Positions 52,583 through 63,300 of a stretch of 64,000 nucleotides of DNA are shown here, piece after piece. Under the pieces are notes generated by a model. It did no database searches, was not told where the DNA came from, and saw nothing but the letters and a program-made list of their open reading frames with translations. The stretch's first letter is position 1. Each line of letters begins with the position of its first letter. The translations under genes were made by a program, and so were the position numbers. The DNA is from Epithemia pelagica (Eukaryota; Bacillariophyta; Bacillariophyceae; Surirellales; Surirellaceae), in the NCBI GenBank assembly GCA_946965045.2, contig OX337242.1:2294001-2358000 (forward strand). The letters run 5' to 3'.

Positions 52583-55299
52583 GCTTGTTGTTGACAGGTC
52601 ATGCCTTTGATCAGTCGCTCAATCGCTTTACTTCCTACATCAGTCGCTTGCGAGTCCTCAACATTGGCCCCGTTGTGGCGTCGCTCTTCTTTTATGCCAC
52701 GGCACTCATGATCCCTGCAAGTGATGTGCCCTTTCTCAAGTTCTTGATGTACACTGCCATTTTCATGGTCACGGCCCTGTCAATTGGCCTATATTGGGGT
52801 GGATTCCGTGTTTTGGGTGGTATGGATATGCTTCCTCTCGTGTTGTTGGGCATTCAAGTGGGCGAATTTGTCTTTGTGGTACGTAGACAATAGTGTGTGG
52901 AAACACGGACCGGAAGCTGCTGTCAGTAACGTCTCACCTTTGTGACTGTTCTTTTCTATTTCCCAGATGACTCGTGATCCTGTGGCTGGTGGAAATGCTG
53001 TCAAGTATACCTTGGCATTGGCACCTGTCTTTCAGTTCATGGCGTTTTTGCAAGGAACGGCCACTCCCATCAAAAGCTTTTATTTTCACACGTTGAGCAC
53101 CATAGGAGCCGTTTGCCTATACCTGGCCCTCATGTTGGCTGGAAACAGTGACGACACGGTGGCAATGGCAGTGCAAGACGCCATTCTCTCCAAGGAACCC
53201 TATCAACGCCAATGGCCCTGTGTCTTGGCCACCATCGCCGTCGCGGTAGTTACAGTGTTCAAGACCTTCCCACTCTTGCACCAATTGTTTCGCTCTGAAA
53301 TCAGTTATGTTGTCTGGTCTCTAATGTACTTTGTCTTGGTTGGCAATCCGACCCCACCAGCACCACCTCAACCATTGAGTCAAGTCTATAGCAATGGAGC
53401 ACCGAAGCAAGTCACCATGCAGCCCTATTCCGAATCCCATCCGTACCAAGTGGCTGCCAACATGGCTGTTCCGGCCATTGCTGACGGTCTTCCAGAGACA
53501 GACACAGTTAATGGAGGAAGTCTTGTGCAACTCGTCACAAAACTGTTTGGTGTGATTGCCAAGCTCGACCGTTTCTTTCCTCAAGCCAATGTTGACACAC
53601 CCCTGGATTACAAAGTCCGTATGGGCGTCACGGAAGATGGTCAAGAACGGTACCCCTCCAACTTGTTCTCCCTTCCCATCCTCGACTTTCCGGCAATGGG
53701 CAAGACATTGCAATATGCTCCCCAGCCAGCCGTGGATAGTTTCAAGGACGGCCAATACCTGGCCTATCTCGCCCAGTATGGTATTGGTAATACTTTTTTG
53801 AAACGTGCCAAGGAAACGACCACTTATCCCTTCTTTGAGCTCGTTACCTCCGACAGCAATCATCATGGCAAACACGGACATGAGAATGATACTCTTGGAT
53901 TGGTGATTGACTTTCGTCACCTGGAAGAATATGAAGAAAAGGAGTATTATGAACCATATGGAGGAATTGCCTACTTTGTCGTCAACAAGAACAAAAACTT
54001 GGAACTCAAATGGGTTGTGGCTCCTCGTACCGAATACAAGACTGCGGTCCAAAAGAAGGCTGCCGTCTTTCGCCGGGCGGAAGCCATGATCGTGTCTTCT
54101 CTTTACTTTTCCGTTGTTGCTGGAAAGCACTTGGCGGAAATCCACATGACGTAAGTTGCATTTTTGTGTTCGACAAAACTTCCCAAAGGATCCTGAAACT
54201 CACTTTTGATTCTTTTTCCAGTTACAACTTGTTGGAAGTTGCCAACATCAACATGTTTGATTATGCTCTAAATTTGGGCATGGGCACCAATGCAAAGGGT
54301 GGATTGAATGATTTCAACGGTCACCCGCTTCGTGTCATGCTGTACATTCACTTGTTTGCTCATGGCTTGGCCGAAGAACTCACTACAGAACATTTGGTTC
54401 AGGAAAACGCGGTATTTTCTCAAGTGTTTGCTCTGAAATACGATGCCCTCACTGACTACTTGACAGGAGTGTACAACCGCTTCACGTACGCGTCTGATGA
54501 AGATTTTGAGGAACGCAAAAAGGTGAATGAATTGATCAAAGGAAATCCCGACTATACCTCGAAGAAAGCGGCACCACCAGTACACAATCAATTGGAATGG
54601 GAATTGGAATATTATGACATCTTCAAATCCTATTCTCAGGAAATCTTGACTGCGGTCTATCAGGGCAGTGATGAGAATGTGAAGAACGACGAGGCACTGC
54701 AGAAATACTATCAAGCGTTGGAGGGTATTTTCCACGAGTTGCCAGCTCGTTACGAAAAGTTCCAAACCCTCAAGGGCCTCGTTACGTTTGCTGCCGACTC
54801 CATCAATCATTTGGTGATTCGTCATCAGTTTTACGGGACCACGGCTATTGCCTCTGCCATGGATCCCAGGTTGGGAAGTACACAGACTTGTAAGGATGGT
54901 GGTCCTCCCGCCGTGGACGAATGGCGTTCTTTGGCCTATGTGGCTTTGGCCACAGCCTATGCCAATTTTGTTCATTTGTTGTATGAACCGACGGATTACC
55001 CCAACGCAAATCCCAACGCCCAGCCCCCTCTCCTCAATGTCTTCGATGATGCGACTCCTGTGCCACTCGTCTCTGCTGGTGGTGACAAGGCCCTGTCCCA
55101 ACCGAAATTGGTCAATACCATGAAAGAGGCGTGGGAATCCATACAGACTAAATTGTCCAATCTTCAAACCAAGTGGACTGACGGCGGATTGTTGAAAGAT
55201 ACAGTTATGGAACCCGACCAGTACAACTATCGACAAGATGTCAATTACATGTATTTCCGTCCCTTGCCTCGTGACATTCACACCGGTCCAGGATATTGA

Positions 55300-55920
55300 G
55301 AAGAAATGATAACATAGACGCTTTATAAGGGTCTTAGTAACGATCTTTGTCTTAAACGCCTCCCTTCTGGTAGGCTCACAAGAGGTGTAATTTCTGCTGT
55401 GAGGAGTCATGCGTCCGTCTTGACTGAGAGCATGGAGGCACATGACTCTCAAACACGACAGTCTTTGTCTCGACGTGGAAACCATTAAATTCATCAAACA
55501 ATCCAAGACGATTGCACATTTTTCAGTTGGTGACAGGATCGTACCATTCACAATCTCCACAAATGGGTAGCATTTGGGTGCTTCTGTCAACCCTACCTTT
55601 GGAGCATCAAGAATTCTTTTACGCAAACCCTTTCTCGACCCCATTCTGTGCCGAGATTATGGAAATAGATTGTGCCGCTGTCTCGCCTAGAGCTCTGCGC
55701 GATTTCTTGTCCAGGGTTCCTTTTCTTCAATCCTACATCCTGTCTTGCTGCTCAATACTCTTTTGCCGAGACCAAGATTCTCATGTTGACTTGTGTGACA
55801 CGTCCAAGGCTGTGCCCTGGGTTTGTTGGTCGACAATTCTACATCCAGTTCTTCTTCTCGAAAGTCTGTTGTACAGTTTGGCCCTCCGTCACTGAAACTA
55901 GTCAAAATTGGCGGAGACTA
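55300..55920. other. Convergent intergenic region
   Basis: No gene recognised. A 127-codon plus-strand frame at 55512-55895 is Cys/Leu-rich without a domain and is probably chance. Confidence 0.4.
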
Positions 55921-58050
55921 TTACGGATTGGGACGGAGCTCGTCCAGAACTTGCAGGAGCACATGTCGCATCAGTTCCGGATCGGCATTGCCTTGACAGT
56001 CGGCCATGACCTTTCCTGAAAAGTAGCGCAGCAATTTCACTTGCGGTTTGCCTCCTCGATGATATTGCTGCAATTTATCAGGAGGTTCGTGTTCGACCAC
56101 GCGTCGACACATGGCTCGCAAGGTGTCGGGATCGGAAATGAGCTTCCAATTCCGTTCGTGGGCTACCTCGGCAGGGATTCGACCTTGTTCGCTCTTATAC
56201 AAGAGTTGCAACATGGTTTGAGCCATAAAGTTGGACAGCGTCCCATTCAACACCAAGGCAACTGTTTGTCCCAATTGATCTGCCGAAACGGTCGAGTCTT
56301 GAATTGATGTGGTCGTTTCCATCGTCTCTTCTTCGGAAGAGGATATCGTTTTCCCCAGAGTGCTGTGTTCTTTCACCAAAGCAAACAGGTTATTGATCAT
56401 GAGATTGGCCGTCAAGGTTGCCGCACGGCCTACGGTTCCAGCTGGTTTCTTGGTAGGATCAACATCCTCTTCTTTTGTCTCGGTTTGTGTCGCAACGGCA
56501 ATCGCCTGATCCAAAAAGGCAATGGCGGGAAGATCACTCGTAATAACACTGGCTTGATACTCTGTGAGGCCATAGGTTTGCTGCAGTCGTGAGATTGCTT
56601 CCGAGGGTAGCTCTGGCATGTGCGTTTGCAAAAAGGTGGTGAGATCCATTCCATCCAATATTGGATTGGTGGGTCGAGTGTCGTTGTCGTCATTGTCATT
56701 ATGTTTCGGTGTTGCAGAGGTTTCCAAAATGACGGGAGGCAAATCCGGTTCAGGTAAGAAGCGATAATCTTCTTCCCCATCCTTGATTCGAATCAATTCC
56801 GTGGCTCGAACACTAGGATTCCACATTCGAGTTTCCGAAGCTGGAGGAGGAGGTTTGTCGGCAGTTCGTTCACGGGACACTCCTTGATTTTCACAGTGGT
56901 GTGTCGACTTGCCATCCTCTGGTTCGGTTTCGTCCCACACCTGTGCCTGTCGGAGTGCTTCGTACTCGACAGCCTCTCGCACATGACGAATCGAACTGAG
57001 ATTCTTGACTTCAACACGAGGGCTTCGTCGTCGTTGTGTAGTTGTAGAAGAGCTACTCCCAGTGTCGTCATGGTCCACTCCTACATCCACTTGTTCCAGG
57101 TTGATATTGACATCACAGCGAAAACTACTTTCTTCCATCCGTCCATCGCAGACACCTACATGTTTCAACAATTGTCGCACCGTTTCGGTGACACCGGCTG
57201 CCTCGAGGGGAGTTCTCAAATCGGGTGCCAAGACAAGTTCCATCAAGGCTTGACCCGCTCGATTAAAGTCGACACACGACCAGGAGGTGGTTGTCACCGT
57301 GGTCTCGGGTACTACATTCGTGTCGTCATTGTCGATGCCGTTGGGTGGTATCGCATGTGTTTGGTTCTGTACCATGGTTTTTCCAGTATCTTGTTCGATT
57401 TGAATCCGGTGAACCCGACACGTCACCTCGCGTCGTTTTGCAGTCGAGGACTTTTTCGTGCCCTTTTTCTTGGTGGTGGGCAACTCAATGGTTGCCTGGA
57501 TCTGTCCATTGACGGCCAAGGGCCACCGTTGTTGCGTAATTTGATAGTGACTCGGGAGGTCAGCATAGGTGTAATGTTTGCGTTCAAACCGTGACGTATT
57601 CTGAATGTCACAGTCAAACAAGGCGGCCGCCAAGACGGCCTTTTGAACGGCCTGCTTGGAAAGAACGGGCAAATATCCAGGAATGGCCACATCTAATGGA
57701 TGTAACAAAGCTGGTCCTGTTCGTGGTGGTCTCGGAATGGCCGAATTGGGACGATGCAAATTGGAGGAATAGCCGCTGGAGGTTGTGACGGCTGCGGTCG
57801 AACGGGCGGGGGAAAAGAGCTTGGTGGGAATCTCCAATTGCGCATGAATTTCCAATCCGACAATAATTTGAAATCGGGGTGGGAGGTTCGGATGACGATG
57901 CAACCGACCCGTCACGTCGTCCACGTGATAGGAACTGACTTGTCGCAACCGACTCAGGCTCATGGGAGGAGAAGAAGACGAGTGATGAACCAGTTTGTGG
58001 AGGAAGGCAACGACAGAATTTCCCCTAGAACCATAATATGTAACGGTCAT
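55921..58050 (-). CDS. gatB: Aspartyl/glutamyl-tRNA(Asn/Gln) amidotransferase subunit B (organellar), 709 aa
   Basis: GatB is the tRNA-binding and kinase-like subunit of the GatCAB complex, which converts Glu-tRNA(Gln) or Asp-tRNA(Asn) to the amidated form in bacteria and organelles. Family signatures seen: GLEIHAQLEIPTKLFSPA near residue 60, AIPGYLPVLS, KHYTYADLPSHYQITQ, DFNRAGQALMELVLAPDL, ESSFRCDVNINLE, and a C-terminal YqeY/tail region ending DPELMRHVLLQVLDEL. The ATG at 58050 gives an N-terminal extension of about 45 residues rich in Ser, His and Arg, consistent with mitochondrial or plastid import. At 709 aa it is longer than bacterial GatB (near 480) because of low-complexity loops. 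The frame has no interruption, in contrast to the three genes to its left. Confidence 0.93.
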   Translation of the reverse strand: MTVTYYGSRGNSVVAFLHKLVHHSSSSPPMSLSRLRQVSSYHVDDVTGRLHRHPNLPPRFQIIVGLEIHAQLEIPTKLFSPARSTAAVTTSSGYSSNLHRPNSAIPRPPRTGPALLHPLDVAIPGYLPVLSKQAVQKAVLAAALFDCDIQNTSRFERKHYTYADLPSHYQITQQRWPLAVNGQIQATIELPTTKKKGTKKSSTAKRREVTCRVHRIQIEQDTGKTMVQNQTHAIPPNGIDNDDTNVVPETTVTTTSWSCVDFNRAGQALMELVLAPDLRTPLEAAGVTETVRQLLKHVGVCDGRMEESSFRCDVNINLEQVDVGVDHDDTGSSSSTTTQRRRSPRVEVKNLSSIRHVREAVEYEALRQAQVWDETEPEDGKSTHHCENQGVSRERTADKPPPPASETRMWNPSVRATELIRIKDGEEDYRFLPEPDLPPVILETSATPKHNDNDDNDTRPTNPILDGMDLTTFLQTHMPELPSEAISRLQQTYGLTEYQASVITSDLPAIAFLDQAIAVATQTETKEEDVDPTKKPAGTVGRAATLTANLMINNLFALVKEHSTLGKTISSSEEETMETTTSIQDSTVSADQLGQTVALVLNGTLSNFMAQTMLQLLYKSEQGRIPAEVAHERNWKLISDPDTLRAMCRRVVEHEPPDKLQQYHRGGKPQVKLLRYFSGKVMADCQGNADPELMRHVLLQVLDELRPNP

Positions 58051-58596
58051 TGTAGGACGATCTCTTTCGTTCAATAGGCCTTTAGTTTGGTGTTACGATT
58101 GTTGTCAAAATACGACCATTGGGAGGGATATCGGCAACACGAAGAACAGGATCTTTGTTGTCGAATCGTTGGATCTTTTCGCGAAAGATCTAGCTACCTT
58201 TGCTACCTCGAAGGGGTTGACATCTAGCTGGGACTTTTGCCCAGATCTGCGTCCCGGCTCAATAGCAGCAGTTATGGTTCATCGAAGGGGGTCCAAAAAG
58301 CCTGCCGACCCCAAAATCCAGGCTTACGCACAGAGACATGAGCTCGCGCGCTTAAGTATCCATAACACTTCCCCCCTAGTTGGTGTTAAATAGAGTCCCA
58401 CTCGGACACTCATTTTACTTCCGAATTCTTCTCCGGTTTTGCAATCTCGGTTGCACAAATAGTGATTGATCCAATGGCAACGGAGGTCCTCCACCGATTA
58501 CAATGATACAACAAACGACTCCAGATCTTCCATTGACTGTTGCCACTTCATATTACCATACTCCCATTCTGTCGAAAGAGCAACTTCTGTTTGAAC
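58051..58596. other. Divergent intergenic region
   Basis: No supported gene; a 74-codon frame at 58169-58393 shows nothing recognisable. The left edge of a possible mobile element formed by the next two genes could lie here, but I found no clear terminal repeat. Confidence 0.4.
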
Positions 58597-60333
58597 ATGT
58601 CTTCTCTCATCCCGGAATTCATTCCTGACGTAGATGCTCCTCCCTTCTACTCTTCCATTTTTCATGACTCTTTCCAAATGGGTTCATTCGTACACTTGAT
58701 CCAACCATCCCAAGATCCCAAGACCACGACGGTTGTTCGACTACTCAAATGGATTCCCCATGGAATCAAAGTACAAATTTTCTACCCTCTGTTCCCGAAG
58801 GAGAAACTTCGATGCCATCCCGATCCCCCGAAACACAACAAGATACCACTACCAACAGCTCAAGGACGCAACAATATCGAACTCTACATGTCGAACGAAG
58901 TGATGGAATTGATCAATCCTCGAGAAGATGGATTGCCGTTGCGCCTTCGGGAGATTTTTTATCCTGCTTTTGTCTTTTCTCTCACTGATCTTGACTCACC
59001 AGCCAACCGATGGGCCTACGGAGTAGAGAATGTATTTGTGGTCCGATACAAGCAGCATTCTGAGCGAGGTTTGGTTCCTATCCCAGAGAATTGCTTACGA
59101 TTCATGGTTTCTCACGACACAACACGTTCACATCTTATTTGTCCTCCCCGTTCTTGTCATCTTAATATTTGGACAGGACTATTTCTCATTCGCAAAGCAA
59201 TCTCGAAGATGCTGAATCGTCGTTCCGGCCAGGCAGAGGAGAAAGAAACCAACGCTCTGACTATTGGGCACATTCCTGTGGAGACTTACAACTACATCAG
59301 TCTCCTATTATCTCGTGCTCACCGTTCAAGATGTGTCCACAAGCCATTCAAGGCCTCCGAAACTTATCTTGATATCACGAATAGATTTACACGTCGCAAA
59401 TCCAGAATCCAGTTCGAGTCAGGCGTCATTCGGTTTGCGACTGAAGCGGATCTTGACAAGCTTAGGACCATCATGGGATTTGGTTCTACGTATGGATCTA
59501 CGGAAATACGCCCGACCTTGTATCACGGGGATAAAGGTTTGTCTCTCAAGCGCGGCCATTCTCTGACGATTATTGCTGGAGGACCAGTCCCCGAAGAACC
59601 CGTTCCATTCAAGAAGCGCACGAAGGAACAACGTATAGACTTGTCATTCTCTCAATTCAGTTGCCGTGTTACGGTATCCTTCCAACGATATCTTTATGAC
59701 ACCTCTAGAGCTGGTGTCATCAAAGTCCCTCCCCCGACGACTCATTTGGAGTTGACCTTGAAAGGTCAGCTCCCGTTACTCAATCATGCTCCCCAGGTCA
59801 ATGACAATCCTCCACAAGACAACGAAAACCTGCCGTCCCCCGTACCGAAGAGACGCGTTCCCGAATATATTCAAGTTGGCCTGATTACTCCGACAGGCAG
59901 TCCACGGGCTTCTCCCCAACCCAGCCTTAGGGACAGTCCTGAGCGCACTACAGAAGATGTTGTGCCCGAACACTCCTCTGCCATAGACCCCAGTGACCTC
60001 TCTATTATCCAAGGAGAACAGTTTCATCTCGAAGACACTGTTTGGGAGGTTTTGGACATCTTTTCACCCAAAGATGCTTCACGGACTGTGTTGTTAGAGG
60101 TAAATACTGGCGACCTTTACACAACACGAAAACCCGAACCACCAGGCGGTTTTGATTTCCCCGACGATGAAATCCGAATGTTGGGGACGATCCCAGCCAG
60201 TGAAACATACCACATCGCTATTGGAGCATGTGCCGGCGAAGAATATGATGACAGGAAGCCACACTGTCAACAGAAGACAAAGATTCTCGAGTTGACAGAC
60301 GAAGTACATGAAGCTATTCGTAACTATCGTTGA
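58597..60333 (+). CDS. Unrecognised protein of a convergent two-gene module, 578 aa
   Basis: Not recognised. The first ATG is at 58597 (MSSLIPEFIPDVDAPPF). Residues 1-400 look folded, with alternating hydrophobic and basic segments and few low-complexity runs. The region at about 400-480 is Pro/Ser-rich and possibly phosphorylated (PTGSPRASPQPSLRDSP). A last folded segment of about 100 residues contains the HLEDTVWEVLDIFSPKD phrase, reminiscent of a small beta-barrel or chromo-like reader seen in some transposon proteins; this is speculative. There are no introns, no signal and no membrane helix. The stop lies 56 bp from the stop of the opposing 1,115-aa gene. It could be an accessory protein of a mobile element. 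Confidence 0.6.
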   Translation: MSSLIPEFIPDVDAPPFYSSIFHDSFQMGSFVHLIQPSQDPKTTTVVRLLKWIPHGIKVQIFYPLFPKEKLRCHPDPPKHNKIPLPTAQGRNNIELYMSNEVMELINPREDGLPLRLREIFYPAFVFSLTDLDSPANRWAYGVENVFVVRYKQHSERGLVPIPENCLRFMVSHDTTRSHLICPPRSCHLNIWTGLFLIRKAISKMLNRRSGQAEEKETNALTIGHIPVETYNYISLLLSRAHRSRCVHKPFKASETYLDITNRFTRRKSRIQFESGVIRFATEADLDKLRTIMGFGSTYGSTEIRPTLYHGDKGLSLKRGHSLTIIAGGPVPEEPVPFKKRTKEQRIDLSFSQFSCRVTVSFQRYLYDTSRAGVIKVPPPTTHLELTLKGQLPLLNHAPQVNDNPPQDNENLPSPVPKRRVPEYIQVGLITPTGSPRASPQPSLRDSPERTTEDVVPEHSSAIDPSDLSIIQGEQFHLEDTVWEVLDIFSPKDASRTVLLEVNTGDLYTTRKPEPPGGFDFPDDEIRMLGTIPASETYHIAIGACAGEEYDDRKPHCQQKTKILELTDEVHEAIRNYR

Positions 60334-60389
60334 GTAATATATATCTTAGTACACCACTGTCACGTCTACAAATATGTGTCACCTTAGCT

Positions 60390-63300
60390 TCATATAGAAC
60401 CATCTGAAGTCCAATCTGAAAAATCCTCCGGCAGTCCCTCACTAGTCATTGGCTTGATCCTTGTATCCATTGCCACCTCCCAATCGAATTCGAATTCAGG
60501 ATTATTCTCGACATCATCCTCATCTCTCACTGCAAGTCCAACTGGCTGCCCAAACTCGATCGTCCCTCCATACTTCTGTACCCAACTAGGTCCAGTAGTT
60601 GCTTTTTCCTTATCGTTCGCAACAGACTCCTCGATTTCCTCCTCAGAGATCCCGAGTAAAAACACCATCCGACGTTGGATCCATCTTGCCATTGACTTCA
60701 TTCGACTTTGATCGCCTTCTCCTTTGTTAGTTGCTCCACCACGCTGGGTCCTGGAGAAGTAATACGTCTTGAAAGCACTATTGAAGGCCTCCCACCCCTG
60801 TTGTGAGTGGGTGGAGAGGTTTCGCCAGTGCTGTAAGTACTCGCGGAGATGTCCGCTGCCGATTACATGAGCGTAGTTTGTTACGCCCTCGGCCCCGTAA
60901 AGTTGTACCCACAGTGCAAAGAACAGGTCGGCTTCCTTTTGGAAGTCCCAAATCTCTTGGTTGGAAAGGTCATGTTTTCGATTTACGATTTCAATGGCGG
61001 ATCGGTAGTGACCAATACACTGTTTCCACTTCTCTCGACGTTCCTCATCCTCCACCATAGGATCAATTAGCTCGTTGATTTGCGAAATAATCTTTCTTAC
61101 CTTAACATTGTCCATGGTGATAGTTCCCACCACGTTTTTTCGTCGATCGTATGGCATTTGCCATTGTTGTGACTGCATAGGGGTTCCAAGGACTTGTGTA
61201 TTCACAATTTCCTCGACCTTCTCGATGAAAGCTTGGCACTTCCGGTCGACAGAAGTGCGGTCGTCTTCATTAATCCAGTCGTGTTCGTCGTTCTTGGCAT
61301 GGGTTAGACCACTCTTGAGACACATGGATAGGATCTTTATCCCCATGCGATTCTCCAAGTGTAACAGACATGGTACCGCGTCCATCATCATGACGAGAGC
61401 GCCCGCTACGTCCTTGTTTCCCTTTGGATCAAACTCTCGAACTCGGAGTGAAGCCATGCTATAAGTATATTCCGAGATATGTTGGACCTTCAAGCGACTC
61501 TGCCTTTCTGACAAGGGTCCCTGCAACGACAACCCCCGTAACTGGAGATCGCTGTTTACATTCCGAGAGAATTCGATTCGATCTTGGACTTCGGCCTTCT
61601 GGAAATCGAAATGAATGTTGTCTGATGAGCTGAGAGCAATGTCGTCTGCTGGGAGAGATGGATTGATGTCTGTCCTGATCTTTGATTTCTTCCTGATGTC
61701 GTCAATTTCTTCTGCCACTTTGGGACTTTCTGCCTTGAATTTTTCAACTTCTTCCTTCATGAGTCCAATATGGGCTCCCGTGCACATATCAACGTGACGG
61801 CATATCCAATTCTCGTCGTCGGTGTGCTTCAGATGAATGCAGATAGGACATTCTGATGCAAGACGAGTTTGTAAATGTAAGTCACTTGAAGCAATGGCGC
61901 ATTTGCTACATGGATACTTACAAACCTTTGCTGCACCTCCACGTCCTGAAAGCTTCCAGTCACAGGACATATCGCAGTTCGTGGAGACTTTGGGGGGCTC
62001 GATCGCAAACCGTTGGGGAAGAACAATGGAAGCTGCCTCGTCAATCTCTTGGATCATACGAGCAAACAGTCCGCGAACAATTGACGTGCTTTCGCGACCA
62101 ATGACACAGACTATGGGGAATACTGAGTTCCTGGATTGCTTGTAGGGATTGGAGGAGTCATTGAATTTCAATCCGCCCAAAGTATGCGACAGATGCTTTG
62201 TCAACATGGCACCATCAATGCTTTGTGAGAGATTGACTGGACGAGAAGCAGCTTCACCATCCATCAATCCACCGGAATGTAGGATTACCCGCATCACGTC
62301 AGCTGCGCGAAAGTAAAACCCTTCAGTCGAATCCCTCACATTCCTGATCATTCTAAAGGGACAAACAATCGAGCCGTAATGTTCCACCATAGCGGCACAA
62401 TTCTGCAGAGAGGATGTGCTGGGTATGATGGTGCGCACATGCTTTTGTCCGTTAGTCTCAACACGACGGAGTAGCTCGATTCCTTCAAAATTCAACACTC
62501 CTCCGTGTCGATCCATTTCAGAAAGAATACGGAATGGTGTGAAAACTGTTTGACGAAGGTGCTTGCCGACCACTTCAAGCAAGACATCCTTCATTCGTCC
62601 CTGATGAATGTTGGAATTCAACAACATACCACACAACGCTTTTAAGAAACGCGTTGCTCGGTCACTATTCTTTCCATGGCGAAGAATGGCCTTGGAAATG
62701 ATGACACGAATGTTAGCAATGATCTGGTCCCCACGTTCCTTGTCCGAGGCCCGTGTTGGAACGGACTGAGACACCGCTTTATCGGATTGTATCTCGATGA
62801 TACGAGCTTCAAGCTTGGTGATCTGTTTAGATTTCTTCTTGCTGCTCCTACGGACCTTGTTCAGATTGAGTTTGAGAGACTGAATCTCACGGTCCTTGTT
62901 TTTCAAGGATAGCTCTATGTCCTTTTGTTTCGAGGACAGAGCGTCGTTTGCTTTTTGTACTTGTGCAAGTAACTGGCTGGTTGTCATTCCGGAATAGGAT
63001 GTGGAGGAATTGGCCAGACTGCATGTGAGAACAGACATCCCTTCATTGCCATGGGGGGCAATAACTTCCTTGGCAACAGGTTCTTCTTCAGCTTCGGATT
63101 CTTCAGAATCCGCAAAAATATCATTGGAGGATGACGAACCACTGGAGACGTCAGAATCATCTTCGGAATCAGGATCTGAATCAGATTCCTCTTGTTTCGG
63201 AGGAGGTTTCTTGTCTTCTTCGGTTGTAACAACAGTAGATTGATTAACAGGGGTTACATGAATCCCTTTCGACCTTTTAGAACGGCGATTCTTGCGGAAG

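Larger units (their letters stand above)
52011..55299 (+). pseudogene. Multi-pass membrane protein with C-terminal lipoxygenase-like domain, disrupted first exon
   Basis: Exons: 52011-52878, 52967-54150, 54222-55299. Exon 1 needs three corrections to be read through: one extra C in the C6 run at 52064-52069, and removal of an 88-bp and a 28-bp tandem duplication. After these it is exactly 251 codons, in phase with intact exons 2 and 3, giving about 1,004 aa. The N-terminal half has about eight or nine membrane helices. The C-terminal half has features of a lipoxygenase: HLAEIH (the HxxxxH iron pair), a following HPLRVMLYIHLFAH segment, and INHLVIRHQFYG near the third His ligand. Lipoxygenases oxygenate polyunsaturated fatty acids; in diatoms this feeds oxylipin production. 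The fold call is by motif only. Confidence 0.6.

Noticed and set aside
54268-55644. 458-codon minus-strand frame antisense to exon 3 of the lipoxygenase-like gene
   Set aside because: The plus strand has the coherent, spliced protein with metal-ligand motifs; the minus frame has no domain and no start context.
55512-55895. 127-codon plus-strand frame between the lipoxygenase-like gene and gatB
   Set aside because: No domain, no clear start context and overlapping open frames on both strands; probably chance.
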